Counted from the stretch's first letter, positions 44,807 to 53,567 are shown. The stretch is 64,000 nucleotides of DNA from Hyalangium ruber (GCF_034259325.1 NZ_JAXIVS010000007.1:186001-250000), one strand, 5' to 3'. Numbers and translations are program-made. Notes: a model not told the origin generated them from the sequence alone.

Positions 44807-46186
44807 ATGCCTTCCGTCGAGTTCCCGCCCTTGAGTGAACCCGCTGCCGTTGAGCCTTTCCAGCTTCCGTTGATGCCCCCCACGGCAAGCCCTGGTTTCA
44901 CTGGCGCACCTCAGGAAGAGTACGGCGTCGAAGGCCGCCAGCTCTGGAAGCGAGTCCAAGCGGGTGCCAGGGTGGGACCACGGATGGCGCTGCCTGTCCC
45001 CCCAGGCCTCGCGCGGGAGCGAGAAGCCATGAGGGCTGCTTGGGAGCTAGCCTTCCTGCAGGGGAGAAAACCCAGGAGGCTCGATTCCCCGACGAGGAGC
45101 GAACAACTACGCGTGGTGGATCTCTTCGCCGGTTGCGGCGCCATGTCTCTGGGGTTGAAGTGCGCAGCGGAGGCGCTGGGACTCGATTTCGTCCCCCTCC
45201 TGGTCGCGGACGCCAATGTGGAGATTCTCGACATCTACGAGCACAACCTGAATCCCCTGCAGCGATTTGATGGGGACCTGTCGCAGGTCGTCCAGTTCGA
45301 CTCGAATGAGGGTTCCGAACAGGGGGGATTCCGCAAGCAGCCCGCGTTGCTCGAGCAACGGTTCTCGTCGTTGGGCAAGGTCGATGTCCTGATCGGTGGA
45401 CCTCCATGCCAGGGGCATTCGGACCTCAACAACCACTCACGTCGGAACGACCCCAAGAACGCACTGTACCTGCTCATGCCAGCCATTGCGGCCTGTCTCT
45501 CGCCCCGGGCCATCATCATTGAGAACGTCCGCTCAGTCGTGCATGACAAGTCGAGAGTGGTGCAGAGAACCAAGAGCCTCCTTGAGGGCATGGGCTATCA
45601 CGTGGACGATGGCCTGGTATTGGCCTCGGAGGTCGGCGTTCCCCAGCTGCGGCGCAGGCACTTCCTGCTGGCGACTCGAGAGCGGAAGGTTCGCGTAAGC
45701 GACGTCGTCAGTGCCTTTCGGACCGCGCCGCGTCCTATCGGTTGGGCCATCGAAGACCTCTTGGATGTCGCCGAGAACGACGTAATCGACACGCCATCCA
45801 AATTGAGCGCCATCAACCAGAAGAGGGTCGACTGGTTATTCAAGCACAAAAAGGATGACCTACCTGATGAGTTGCGCCCCTCGTGCCACAAGGACAAGCC
45901 GCACAGCTACAAGTCGATGTACGGCCGCATGAAGTGGAGCGAGCCAGCGCAGACCATCACGAGCGGCTTTGGCTCACCCGGCCAGGGACGATTCATCCAT
46001 CCTAGGCAGCGGAGGCTGATCACCCCCCACGAAGCAGCACGCCTCCAATTCATCCCCGACTCCTTCCAGTTCTCGGGGAAGAACGGCTTCCCCAAAAGGA
46101 CCCGCCTTGCAGAAATGATTGGCAACGCGGTGCCACCCAAACTGGCCTACGTCATGGGGCTCGGCGCCATGAGCGCCTTCCTCTGA
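44807..46186 (+). CDS. C5-cytosine DNA methyltransferase (island copy 1)
   Basis: About 459 residues from the ATG at 44807; the start is uncertain, since MALPVPPGL at 44984 also fits and the catalytic core only begins at VVDLFAGCG. It methylates a cytosine in DNA at C5. Motifs: I DLFAGCGAMSLG, IV GGPPCQGHSD (catalytic Cys), VI ENVRS, VIII PQLRRRHF, and X GNAVPPKLAY. The target domain between VIII and IX is short. It is followed 42 nt later by a DUF262 gene and then a HEPN gene, with no adjacent classical restriction enzyme; a Vsr-type gene lies in the facing operon. Composition is less GC-rich than the core genes, consistent with acquisition. Confidence 0.93.
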   Translation: MPSVEFPPLSEPAAVEPFQLPLMPPTASPGFTGAPQEEYGVEGRQLWKRVQAGARVGPRMALPVPPGLAREREAMRAAWELAFLQGRKPRRLDSPTRSEQLRVVDLFAGCGAMSLGLKCAAEALGLDFVPLLVADANVEILDIYEHNLNPLQRFDGDLSQVVQFDSNEGSEQGGFRKQPALLEQRFSSLGKVDVLIGGPPCQGHSDLNNHSRRNDPKNALYLLMPAIAACLSPRAIIIENVRSVVHDKSRVVQRTKSLLEGMGYHVDDGLVLASEVGVPQLRRRHFLLATRERKVRVSDVVSAFRTAPRPIGWAIEDLLDVAENDVIDTPSKLSAINQKRVDWLFKHKKDDLPDELRPSCHKDKPHSYKSMYGRMKWSEPAQTITSGFGSPGQGRFIHPRQRRLITPHEAARLQFIPDSFQFSGKNGFPKRTRLAEMIGNAVPPKLAYVMGLGAMSAFL

Positions 46187-46228
46187 ACGCAGCAAGTCGT
46201 CCGGCGTAGACTTCCAAGAGGTGCATCG

Positions 46229-47299
46229 ATGCAGCAACTTCGCCTCATTTCCGAGCAGGAAAAGCAGGAAGCCGAAGAGCAGATCGTCGAGAAGCAGCGT
46301 GACGTCGACTACGATACGAAGGAGTACCCCGTCGAAACGGTGGTGCAGAAATATCTTGAGGGGAAGGATGAAGACGAGAACGAAATCTTCATTCCAGACT
46401 ACCAGCGAGACTTTGCTTGGGACGTCAAGCGACAGTCCAAGTTCATCGAATCCGTCTTGATAGGGCTTCCCATCCCCTACGTGTTCGTAGCCGATGCGCA
46501 CGAGAATCCAGGGCGTTTGGAGATCGTCGATGGTTCCCAGCGCATCAGGACGCTGGCGGCATTCCTGTCAGGAGATCTGGTGCTGAGTGAGATGGAGAAG
46601 CTGAACAAGCTGAATGGCTTCCGCTATCAAGACCTTCCGCTCTCGCGTCAGCGGCGATTCAATCGCCGGACCATCCGCATGATCGAGTTGACGGAAATGG
46701 CGGACGAAGAGGTGCGGCGGGACATCTTCGAGCGCATCAACACGGGGAGCGAGGAACTCAACGACATGGAGAAGCGGCGCGGGATTCTCGAAGGGCCGCT
46801 CACCGACTTCCTGTCCGAATGTGCGCAAGAGCCGCTGCTCGCTAGGCTGGCTCCACTTCCCCAGGCTGCGATCAGGCGGCGGGAGCGCGAGGAGTTCATC
46901 CTGCGCTTTTTTGCCTACCTGAACAACTACACCGCCTTCAAGCACAACGTCAACGACTTCCTCAACGACTATCTCAAGACCAATCAGGGCACCTTCGATC
47001 GCGCCACGATGAAGGCCGAGTTCGTGCGGATGCTGGAGTTCGTCGCGCGCTACCTGCCGAACGGGTTCAAGAAGGCCAGGGGGCATACGCGTACGCCGCG
47101 CATCCGGTTCGAGGCCATTGCGGTGGGGGTGGCTCTTGCCTTGCGCCAGATCGCCGATCTGGTGCCACAGTCGGTTACCTGGGTGGAGTCCGACGAGTTC
47201 CGAGAGTTGACGACCTCCGATGCAAGCAATTCGCGCGTGAAGGTCGTCAAGCGAATCGAATACGTCCGTAACAATCTGCTGGCGGGGTCGAGCGGGTGA
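46229..47299 (+). CDS. DUF262 domain protein
   Basis: 356 residues. The N-terminal DUF262 domain (ParB/Srx-like fold, GmrSD-type) is shown by IPDYQRDFAW at about 51-60, the DGSQRIRTL motif (a DGQQR variant) at about 93-101, and the FERINTGSEELN segment at about 167-178. The C-terminal part is helical with no clear nuclease motif. DUF262 proteins are frequent parts of modification-dependent restriction and other defence systems, where the domain can bind or hydrolyse nucleotides. It starts with ATG 42 nt after the methyltransferase and overlaps the HEPN gene as TGATG, so the three form an operon. Confidence 0.88.
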   Translation: MQQLRLISEQEKQEAEEQIVEKQRDVDYDTKEYPVETVVQKYLEGKDEDENEIFIPDYQRDFAWDVKRQSKFIESVLIGLPIPYVFVADAHENPGRLEIVDGSQRIRTLAAFLSGDLVLSEMEKLNKLNGFRYQDLPLSRQRRFNRRTIRMIELTEMADEEVRRDIFERINTGSEELNDMEKRRGILEGPLTDFLSECAQEPLLARLAPLPQAAIRRREREEFILRFFAYLNNYTAFKHNVNDFLNDYLKTNQGTFDRATMKAEFVRMLEFVARYLPNGFKKARGHTRTPRIRFEAIAVGVALALRQIADLVPQSVTWVESDEFRELTTSDASNSRVKVVKRIEYVRNNLLAGSSG

Positions 47300-47988
47300 T
47301 GACGACGCTCAGGGGTGAGTTCGAGATCCGGAAGAAGGAGATCGAGGGGTATTTCTCGTTCATCGAAATGATTGCCAGTGATGGCGCCACGGTTTCTTTC
47401 GTAGATACCGAGGGTAATCCAGTCTCCAGGCCTGTCGACAAGGACGTCGCCAAGACGTTGAAGGCCGCAGGGTTCTTGTTGCTCTACAATCTCGTCGAGT
47501 CCGCGATGACCAACGCGATTGGGGCGATCTTCGACGAACTCAAACAGAAGCGCGTGAACTTCGACACGGTGCGGGAAGAGCTGAAGAGGGTAGCCATCGA
47601 TAATTTGAAGCGCAATGGAGGACGTGACCTGCATGCCTCCATCCAAGATCTCTCGGTGGACATCCTGACGGCCGCGTTCGATAGAAGCAAAATCTTCTCA
47701 GGGAACCTCGATGCGCGAAAGATTCGCGAGGCGGCGGAGGAGTACGGCTTCTCCGCGACGACCAACGCCAGACTCACCAACAACGGCAAGAGCCTGTTGA
47801 CGGTGAAGACCAATCGCAATGACCTCGGGCATGGCGACAAGTCATTCTCCGAGGTGGGGCGTGACTACGAGATGATGCGCCTTGCCGAGATCAAGACGGA
47901 GGCCATTGCCTACTTGAGCGACATCATCGGCAACATCGAGAAGTACATCTCCGAGATGCACTATCTCGCTGCGCCTCCTAACTCGTGA
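47299..47988 (+). CDS. HEPN protein, MAE_28990/MAE_18760-like
   Basis: 229 residues (230 if the overlapping GTG at 47296 is used). All-helical apart from a short beta stretch, with the HEPN active-site motif R-N-D-L-G-H (Rx4H with a polar residue after Arg) at about 173-178. HEPN proteins of this kind are RNases or toxin-like effectors. In databases the MAE_28990/MAE_18760-like group is often encoded beside a DUF262 gene, exactly as here. Probably the effector or partner of the DUF262 protein. No antitoxin is visible. Confidence 0.82.
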   Translation: MTTLRGEFEIRKKEIEGYFSFIEMIASDGATVSFVDTEGNPVSRPVDKDVAKTLKAAGFLLLYNLVESAMTNAIGAIFDELKQKRVNFDTVREELKRVAIDNLKRNGGRDLHASIQDLSVDILTAAFDRSKIFSGNLDARKIREAAEEYGFSATTNARLTNNGKSLLTVKTNRNDLGHGDKSFSEVGRDYEMMRLAEIKTEAIAYLSDIIGNIEKYISEMHYLAAPPNS

Positions 47989-48070
47989 CGCGGCACCGCC
48001 GACAGTGGGGTTATGCCCAAGGCGTGAAATGCGCGCACGACGTCGGATGCTCTGGAGTCTCGGCCATGCG

Positions 48071-48496
48071 TCACTGCTCGATTCCTAGTTCCCGAGCCAG
48101 GAGCGCCGGAAAGTCCGGGCTTCTCGTCTGGCACTCCCAGAGGACGATCACCCGGAAGCCCAGTTCGCATAGCGACTGCACCTTGCGTCGATCCCGCTGT
48201 ACGTTGTCCTCGAACTTCTTGCTCCAGAACTCCTGATTCGAGCGCGGGAACGTCGCGTGCCGACATCCCGGGTGACGGTGCCAGAAACACCCATGGACGA
48301 ATATGGCGAACCGCCGACGCACGTTGGCGACATCCGGTGAGCCCGGAAGTGAGCGAACGTTGAGCCGGTAGCGAATGCCTCGGGCGACCAGTACTCGCCG
48401 GACGACCAACTCCGGCCGCGTCCCCTCTTGCCGGACCGCTTTCATCCTGCGGCTCGTCACGGCCAGGGGCTGGTGTTTGCCCCCCCGCTTCGTCAT
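48071..48496 (-). CDS. vsr: Vsr-type very-short-patch endonuclease
   Basis: 141 residues. Vsr nicks DNA 5' of a T:G mismatch produced by deamination of 5-methylcytosine. The sequence matches the family: an N-terminal RMKAVRQEGTRPEL helix, catalytic GSPDVA (Asp), then FVHGCFWHRHPGC (zinc and active-site His/Cys) and VIVLWEC near the end. It normally accompanies a Dcm methyltransferase; here it is the last gene of a four-gene operon whose other members are signalling-like. Its ATG overlaps the stop codon of the previous gene (ATGA). In this context it may act as the effector nuclease instead of in mismatch repair; this is inference. Confidence 0.92.
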   Translation of the reverse strand: MTKRGGKHQPLAVTSRRMKAVRQEGTRPELVVRRVLVARGIRYRLNVRSLPGSPDVANVRRRFAIFVHGCFWHRHPGCRHATFPRSNQEFWSKKFEDNVQRDRRKVQSLCELGFRVIVLWECQTRSPDFPALLARELGIEQ

Positions 48497-49239
48497 TTGC
48501 CCCGCCTACCCTTTTTCCCGCTGGGCGCCCCACTGCCGGCGGCTGCCTGCCTCATGCGTGCCCGCCGGGAGTCCTCCATGCTTGTCATGAACTTCCCGAG
48601 GCTGTCCTGTAGCACCCGGTCGTCCCGGCCAGCCTCCATGACCCGACGGATACCGTCCCGGCCATAGATGCTCAAGAGCAGGCAGCTCAAAAGCTCCACG
48701 GGCGTCTGGGCCTGTAGGGGAAACGCTGGCAACTTACAGGGGAGCCAGGGCGGGCAGTTGAGCAGGTTGTCGCTGTCCTTGAAGAAGGAGTTGATGGGCT
48801 GTGCATGATAATAGTCGTGCAGCCCTTCCTCTCCATCGACGCCGTGAGGCGTCTCGAAGCGAAAGCCGATCGAAACAGGCCGCTTGTCATCGTCGAGTAG
48901 GAAGAAGGCCAGGCGAAGCCCTACGTTCGGAAGCGAGCCACTGAAGTCGCAGTTCAGATTGAGGACCGGCAGGCTCCGCGAGGCCTTCTCGGGTGGCTTC
49001 AGGTAGATGAAGGCCCTGCGGCCTTGTGCATGGTCGCTGAGGAACCGCTCATTGTCGGGGTCGGGAAGGAACTTCTGCAATGCGTCTCGACCCATGGGCG
49101 GGTACACGGGCGCAACATAGGGGTGTACTGGCCCCAGCGGCATCGTCTGTGGGTCCAGTTGGAGCGCGTCGAACACTGCAAAGACAAGGCTTCTGAACTG
49201 GCGGGCATCTCGACTCATGCTTGCCAACCACCACCTCAC
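48493..49239 (-). CDS. Unrecognised protein in the GHKL-receiver-Vsr operon
   Basis: 248 residues from a GTG overlapping the previous stop codon (GTGA), or 241 from the ATG at 49218. I do not recognise the family. It looks like a globular alpha/beta protein with several aromatic-rich strands (RAFIYLKPPEKA, LRLAFFLLDDDKRPVSIGFRFETPHG), a DYYHAQPINSF stretch, and a helical, basic C-terminus ending in Lys/Arg-rich residues (GKKGRRGK) that could bind nucleic acid. No signal peptide or membrane helix. The four-nucleotide overlaps on both sides show that it belongs to the operon. It could be the sensor or adaptor that links the receiver-like protein to Vsr. Confidence 0.75.
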   Translation of the reverse strand: MRWWLASMSRDARQFRSLVFAVFDALQLDPQTMPLGPVHPYVAPVYPPMGRDALQKFLPDPDNERFLSDHAQGRRAFIYLKPPEKASRSLPVLNLNCDFSGSLPNVGLRLAFFLLDDDKRPVSIGFRFETPHGVDGEEGLHDYYHAQPINSFFKDSDNLLNCPPWLPCKLPAFPLQAQTPVELLSCLLLSIYGRDGIRRVMEAGRDDRVLQDSLGKFMTSMEDSRRARMRQAAAGSGAPSGKKGRRGK

Positions 49240-50477
49240 ATGGAGAAGCGAACCGCTGGCTTATAGGTCACCCGAGCCACCTCCTCGACGTACCTGCGAA
49301 CGAACGGGGAAGGCAGGTCCGCCGCGAACTCCTTGGCCTTGTCGTGCCGAACGAACCGGGACGTATCCTCACAGAAGACGACGTCTGGAGCCTTGCTCGA
49401 CCAGGGCCTCGCGACCTCCTCAATGTCCTGGCACTCGGACAGTTCCCGCCAGAACCAAGCAGGGCGGGAGAGCCAGTGGGCCTTCTTGAACGCGAAGCGC
49501 GAAATCTTCTCGTGATGGATACCCAGCCGGTCGAGCGGAGCGGCGAGGAAGGTCGTTGCATTCCAGGACTCCAGGATGGTCGCTTTCTTCTTCAACAGGC
49601 TTGGATACCTGAGCACGAGGTGGGGGGCATCCACCAGGATATCCTGCCCGGGCAACACCATGCGCTCGAGCCACTTGGAGATGCGCGCCACGGCGATCCG
49701 CTCCTTCGCTCCGGCTTGGGGCCATGGCGCGTCCTTGCGCTTCAGTCCGTTGCCCATGGGCTCAAGGAAGTCCTCGAAGGTCACCTCCTGTGGCTTCTTG
49801 GTTCCTCCCGCGATGAACGCGAGGATGGAATTGGGAATCGAGGACACGACGCTCGCGGGGAACTCAAGAAACTCAAGGATCGGCCGATCCATGTTGTTCT
49901 TGATGTCCTGAATCCTCTGGTCGAAATCAGCAAGGGCCTTGGGAAGTGACGGCCATGCCCAGGGACAGAAGCGCTTGGTGTGCTCCCCCCAGAGGCCCGG
50001 CTCATGCACCTGACTTCCCCCGAGGTTGAGATCGGCGAAGGATTCGGGATGGCCCTTGAGCGTCAGGTCAAATACGTTGTCACCGAACTGGTTGAGCGCC
50101 AGGATGATCTTGCAGCGCGAGTAGCACCGGGCCAAGTAGGCAACGGATTCACCTGTCAGGTACACCTCCTCCTTGCCCTGGTCGAGGCGTATCAGGTCGA
50201 AGTCGACGATGAGAATGGATGCCTCGTCGAAAATCGATGGCTCCCCAGAGTCCTTGCCCTTGCGGGCCTCGCTGCGTCGGCGCTCCAGGATGGCAATCTC
50301 TTCTCTGAACGTACGGACGACTCTCTCGGGTTTAGACTCATCGATGCCCTTCACGTCGAAGTGGCCCTTGACCGCCTGGACCCGCTCCAAAGCTTCATGC
50401 CATTTGCGTTCAGCGGTGGTCTCGTCATCGCAGATCAGGACCAGGGGACGCGCCTTCTGCTGTTTCTTCCGCTTCAT
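49236..50477 (-). CDS. Receiver-like (response-regulator) protein
   Basis: 413 residues. The N-terminal about 150 resemble a response-regulator receiver: VLICDDE with the acidic pair D17-D18, then ILIVDFDLI with a candidate phospho-acceptor Asp (D92 or D94), then a KIILALNQFG strand. The loop between the first two strands is unusually long and charged. The remaining about 260 residues match no domain I know and contain no DNA-binding motif. It is downstream of, and overlaps (ATGA), a protein with a histidine-kinase-like C-terminus, which suggests a kinase/receiver pair. The output region probably regulates the last two genes' products. Confidence 0.8.
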   Translation of the reverse strand: MKRKKQQKARPLVLICDDETTAERKWHEALERVQAVKGHFDVKGIDESKPERVVRTFREEIAILERRRSEARKGKDSGEPSIFDEASILIVDFDLIRLDQGKEEVYLTGESVAYLARCYSRCKIILALNQFGDNVFDLTLKGHPESFADLNLGGSQVHEPGLWGEHTKRFCPWAWPSLPKALADFDQRIQDIKNNMDRPILEFLEFPASVVSSIPNSILAFIAGGTKKPQEVTFEDFLEPMGNGLKRKDAPWPQAGAKERIAVARISKWLERMVLPGQDILVDAPHLVLRYPSLLKKKATILESWNATTFLAAPLDRLGIHHEKISRFAFKKAHWLSRPAWFWRELSECQDIEEVARPWSSKAPDVVFCEDTSRFVRHDKAKEFAADLPSPFVRRYVEEVARVTYKPAVRFSM

Positions 50478-52672
50478 TCCTTCTCACTCCATTGTATTTC
50501 GAACGAGGTGTTGAAACCTTCGTCGGGTTCGATGAAGGCCACCTCGCACCCCAGATTGGTTGCCAGCATGCGGACGATAGTAAGGCCCAAGCCCATTCCA
50601 CCCATGCCCATGGCACTGCGCTCGGTGGAGAGCTTCAGCCGTCGCACGAAGGGCTGGAAGAGCTCTTCCGCCGATTCAAGGCCGACGCCGCAACCGGTGT
50701 CGAGGACCCGAAGGGAGCGGCCCTGCCCCCGGGCCCGAGAGCGGACGGCGATGTGCCTCTTCTTCGAGTCCAGCATGGCGTTGGTCGCATTGACGAAGGC
50801 GTTCTGAAAGATGGCGCTCCACTCGGCGAAGGTCCCCTTGGGCAGGCGCAGTTCCGCGTCGACCTCCGAGGTGTCGATCTCGATGCCCCGGGTCAGCACG
50901 GCCGTCTGTCTCTTCACCTGATCGAGCAGGGGGCGGGCGCGCAGGCGGGCGACCCGCTCACGATCTTCCGCATCCAGCAGGGGAGAGAAGAGCATGCGCG
51001 TGGCACGGGCCTGTTCGATCCACTGGGTGAGCTGCTCGCGAATCTCCGCGAGTGTCCTTCGGACAGCTGCATCCTTGATCGAAAGCTCCCCTAGGTGCTC
51101 CGCGATTCCCTCAAGCGCATGGAACTGCTTTCCCACCTCGTGTTCGTAGGCCAGTGCGGCCATTCCCGCCGTGGCCAGCGGGCCGAGCAATCTCATCTTC
51201 TGCTGGCTCAGCTCGGTCTCGGCATCGGTAGCGGAGGCTGCCTCGCGCAACTCCTTGCGAAATTTCTCGTATGTCTTGGGTGGGAGCGCGGCAGCGTGCG
51301 CGGAAACGATGCTCTCGATACGTTCGATCTTGGTGCGGCTTGGCTCCGTGGGGCGCCGGGCCTCGGCCTCGGCCAGCTTTCGCCGCGTCTCCTCCATCGC
51401 GTAGTAGTCGAGTGCCCAGCGGACCGCGTTCTTGAGAGCTTGATAGGCCGCGTTCTGAACGAGCCTGTCGCGCGACACCTGAACCGTCAGGTGTTCACCG
51501 CGGCCTTCGAGACTCCGTCGTGCTGCTTCGGCGCGCTCCTTGCCCGTGTTGACATGGACCACCCCAAAGATGCGTGACTGGGTAGGCAGGTTGTTCAGCC
51601 CTGCGGAAACCTGCAGGTCGTCAGGGAGGAGCTTCGAGGTAGAGAGTCGGTGAGAGTGGTCTCTTTCGATGTCGAGCCAGTCCTGGTGTCTGCCGTAGTA
51701 GGGCAAGTGGAAACCCGCGTCGTAGACATGGACCCCACCGAAGAAATTGAGATACTCCCTGGCATCGTAGACCTTGACGCCCTGGGCCTGTCTGTATTTC
51801 AGATGGAAGATGCGGATCTCGAAGTCTAGGGAGGAGAGATGTCCCCCCTGGACCCGATAGCGCAGGCTCCTGCGGGTACCATCGTTGAACTCCAGCGATA
51901 GCTCGATCTCTTGGGGCTGATTCTTGCCGCCAGGAGAGGAGTCGACCCTCCTGCCCACGAGCTTCGAATACCAGAGCCCGAGAGCCGCATCCAACTGCTG
52001 CCGGAAGGCCGCTTCCTCCTCGGGATTGGGGCTCTCCAGGTTAATTGAGAAGCGATACCGGTCGCTCTCTGCATCCTGGGGATTGCTGCGAAAAGGAGGA
52101 CGGAGCGTCCATATCTCCCGTGCCAACCCCCTGAACATCTCGGTGTCCCACTTCTGGTTCAGGTCCTTCAGGATGATGGAGGTCCCATGAGGGAACTTCT
52201 CGGGGAGTTTGGTCGCGGGCGCATCGTCATCGAGCATGGCAACCGCCTTGGTCAGCTCCCCTGCCTGGACGGCCTTGTCCCAGTCGACCGAAACCTTGTA
52301 CGCGCGCACGGGGTCCTTTTTGGGAACGGTGTGAAGCTCTACGTGGCGGGCCAGGAACTGTACGGCCAGTCGACCAATCCCCTTGGACCCGGTCAGCGGG
52401 CGCCGCAGTTCACGCGAGAACCCTTCGGCCTGCTTGTGGGGCGTGCCGATCCGCATCCAGAAGTTCTGGATGTCCTCCTCGGTCATGCCATGACCGTTGT
52501 CGGAAATTTCGAGCTTGTTCGGAGCGATACGAATGCTCACCTCGTGGGCATCCGCGTCGTAGGCATTCTTCACCAACTCGGCGAGGGCAATGTGCGGCTG
52601 TCCCACCAAGCGCTCGCCCAACTCGCGAAGCAAGGCTGCATCAACAGTGAAATTGATCGGCCTCTTGCTCAT
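50474..52672 (-). CDS. Dual-GHKL ATPase: MutL/Hsp90-like N-terminus, histidine-kinase-like C-terminus
   Basis: 732 residues from the ATG at 52672 (AAGGGGA ribosome site; a TTG 24 nt upstream is unlikely). The first GHKL ATPase (about 12-200) has N-box ELVKNAYDA (E32-N36), G1 SDNGHGM (D58) and G2 GSKGIGRLA, of the MutL/Hsp90/MORC type. The middle is a beta-rich transducer followed by helices. A second GHKL module near the C-terminus has an H-box-like YEHEV, N-box NAFVNATNAM (about 627), G1 DTGCGVG and G2 GMGLGLTIV, of the histidine-kinase type. The protein therefore joins a chromatin/repair-type ATPase to a sensor-kinase-type domain. It is the first gene of the operon; the protein is soluble. 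Confidence 0.88.
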   Translation of the reverse strand: MSKRPINFTVDAALLRELGERLVGQPHIALAELVKNAYDADAHEVSIRIAPNKLEISDNGHGMTEEDIQNFWMRIGTPHKQAEGFSRELRRPLTGSKGIGRLAVQFLARHVELHTVPKKDPVRAYKVSVDWDKAVQAGELTKAVAMLDDDAPATKLPEKFPHGTSIILKDLNQKWDTEMFRGLAREIWTLRPPFRSNPQDAESDRYRFSINLESPNPEEEAAFRQQLDAALGLWYSKLVGRRVDSSPGGKNQPQEIELSLEFNDGTRRSLRYRVQGGHLSSLDFEIRIFHLKYRQAQGVKVYDAREYLNFFGGVHVYDAGFHLPYYGRHQDWLDIERDHSHRLSTSKLLPDDLQVSAGLNNLPTQSRIFGVVHVNTGKERAEAARRSLEGRGEHLTVQVSRDRLVQNAAYQALKNAVRWALDYYAMEETRRKLAEAEARRPTEPSRTKIERIESIVSAHAAALPPKTYEKFRKELREAASATDAETELSQQKMRLLGPLATAGMAALAYEHEVGKQFHALEGIAEHLGELSIKDAAVRRTLAEIREQLTQWIEQARATRMLFSPLLDAEDRERVARLRARPLLDQVKRQTAVLTRGIEIDTSEVDAELRLPKGTFAEWSAIFQNAFVNATNAMLDSKKRHIAVRSRARGQGRSLRVLDTGCGVGLESAEELFQPFVRRLKLSTERSAMGMGGMGLGLTIVRMLATNLGCEVAFIEPDEGFNTSFEIQWSEKE

Positions 52673-53082
52673 GACGCTCCCCTTGGGGTTCTCCAAGGCG
52701 GATGTGCCAACGGACAGATGCGTGGGTAGCTAGGACGCATGCGGAACTCAAGAGAATAGGGCCTGCATCTGACGAGTCCAGCTGCGTGAGGTGTGGAGGC
52801 AGGGTGCGAGGCTGGCCCCCCGCCAGCGCGCTCGCTATCAAGGGAATGAGCGCCAGGGCGACCCACGAAGCGGATTGGGCCAAGTCGAGCAACCTCCAGG
52901 GTCAACCCTACCATAGCCGAGAGCCCTATCTCGCCGCCTTGGGAGCCGCTCGGCTGGTGCTCGCAACCCTGACTTTTTCGACTCCCTCCAGGGTACGCAG
53001 GAGGTCCCACGACGGCTGGCGCCCGTCACAACAGGACACGACGAACTCTTACAGCACCACGACCAGGGGCTATCTTAGGAGC
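52673..53082. other. Gene-free stretch between defence operon and toxin-antitoxin remnant
   Basis: About 410 nt without a supportable gene. An open frame covers part of it on the forward strand but only because the antitoxin frame extends upstream. It probably holds the promoter of the reverse four-gene operon and of the antitoxin; I could not assign boxes with confidence. Confidence 0.5.
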
Positions 53083-53304
53083 ATGGCGAGTGTGACCCTC
53101 TCCAGGCTGCTGCACCTGAGCGTGGCTGAGCGCATCCAGCTAGTTGAGGACCTGTGGGACAGCGTGGCCGCCTACCCCGAGCAGGTGGAGACCTCGCCGG
53201 AGCAGCTCGCCGAACTCGAGAAGCGACTGGCCGAACTGGACGCAGCCCCTGAGGGGCGCGAGTCCTGGGACGAGGTCAAGGCGCGCATTCTCAAGTCGCT
53301 GTGA
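53083..53304 (+). CDS. Addiction-module antitoxin component (Unstab_antitox-like)
   Basis: 73 residues, mostly helical. The pattern LSVAERIQLVEDLWDSV, a Glu-rich middle and the ending SWDEVKARIL match the putative addiction-module family that pairs with ParE/RelE toxins. I chose the ATG at 53083 with a TAGGAGC ribosome site; the longer frame upstream has no coding character. The toxin frame begins 3 nt before its stop codon ends (GTGAG overlap), the usual coupled arrangement. The toxin itself appears broken, so this antitoxin may be a relic or act in trans. Confidence 0.83.
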   Translation: MASVTLSRLLHLSVAERIQLVEDLWDSVAAYPEQVETSPEQLAELEKRLAELDAAPEGRESWDEVKARILKSL

Positions 53305-53567
53305 GCCACTTGCCGCAGATCCGCAAGCCCGCGCAGGCCGACATAGAGGATGCGGCCCGCTGGTACGAGGCGCGAGACAAAGGCCTGGGCGCGGAGTTCC
53401 TTCGAGCTGTTGAGGCATGCCTCTCGAACATCCAGCGCAGCCCGTGGAGGTTGCCGGCAGCAGTGTGCCCTCACCGTCAAGGTGTCGGGATTTCTTCGTC
53501 GACGTCGGGTGGAATCGGGTCGGGGTCGGACGCCAGCGCGGCGCTCGGCTTTCGGGGATGCGTGTAG
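53301..53567 (+). pseudogene. Truncated/frameshifted ParE-type toxin
   Basis: The first about 45 residues match the ParE/RelE fold (A-x-x-D-I-E-D-A-A-R-W-Y-E-A-R, then GLGAEFLRAVEACLSNIQRSPWRLP). After about nucleotide 53460 the frame loses the family pattern and becomes Ser/Gly-rich. The typical next strand of the toxin (ALTVKV) appears in the next frame near 53470-53490, exactly where the facing restriction gene ends at 53477. I read this as a toxin gene damaged by an indel and cut short by the arrival of the restriction-modification block. An 88-residue product would lack the catalytic C-terminal strand. Confidence 0.7.
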
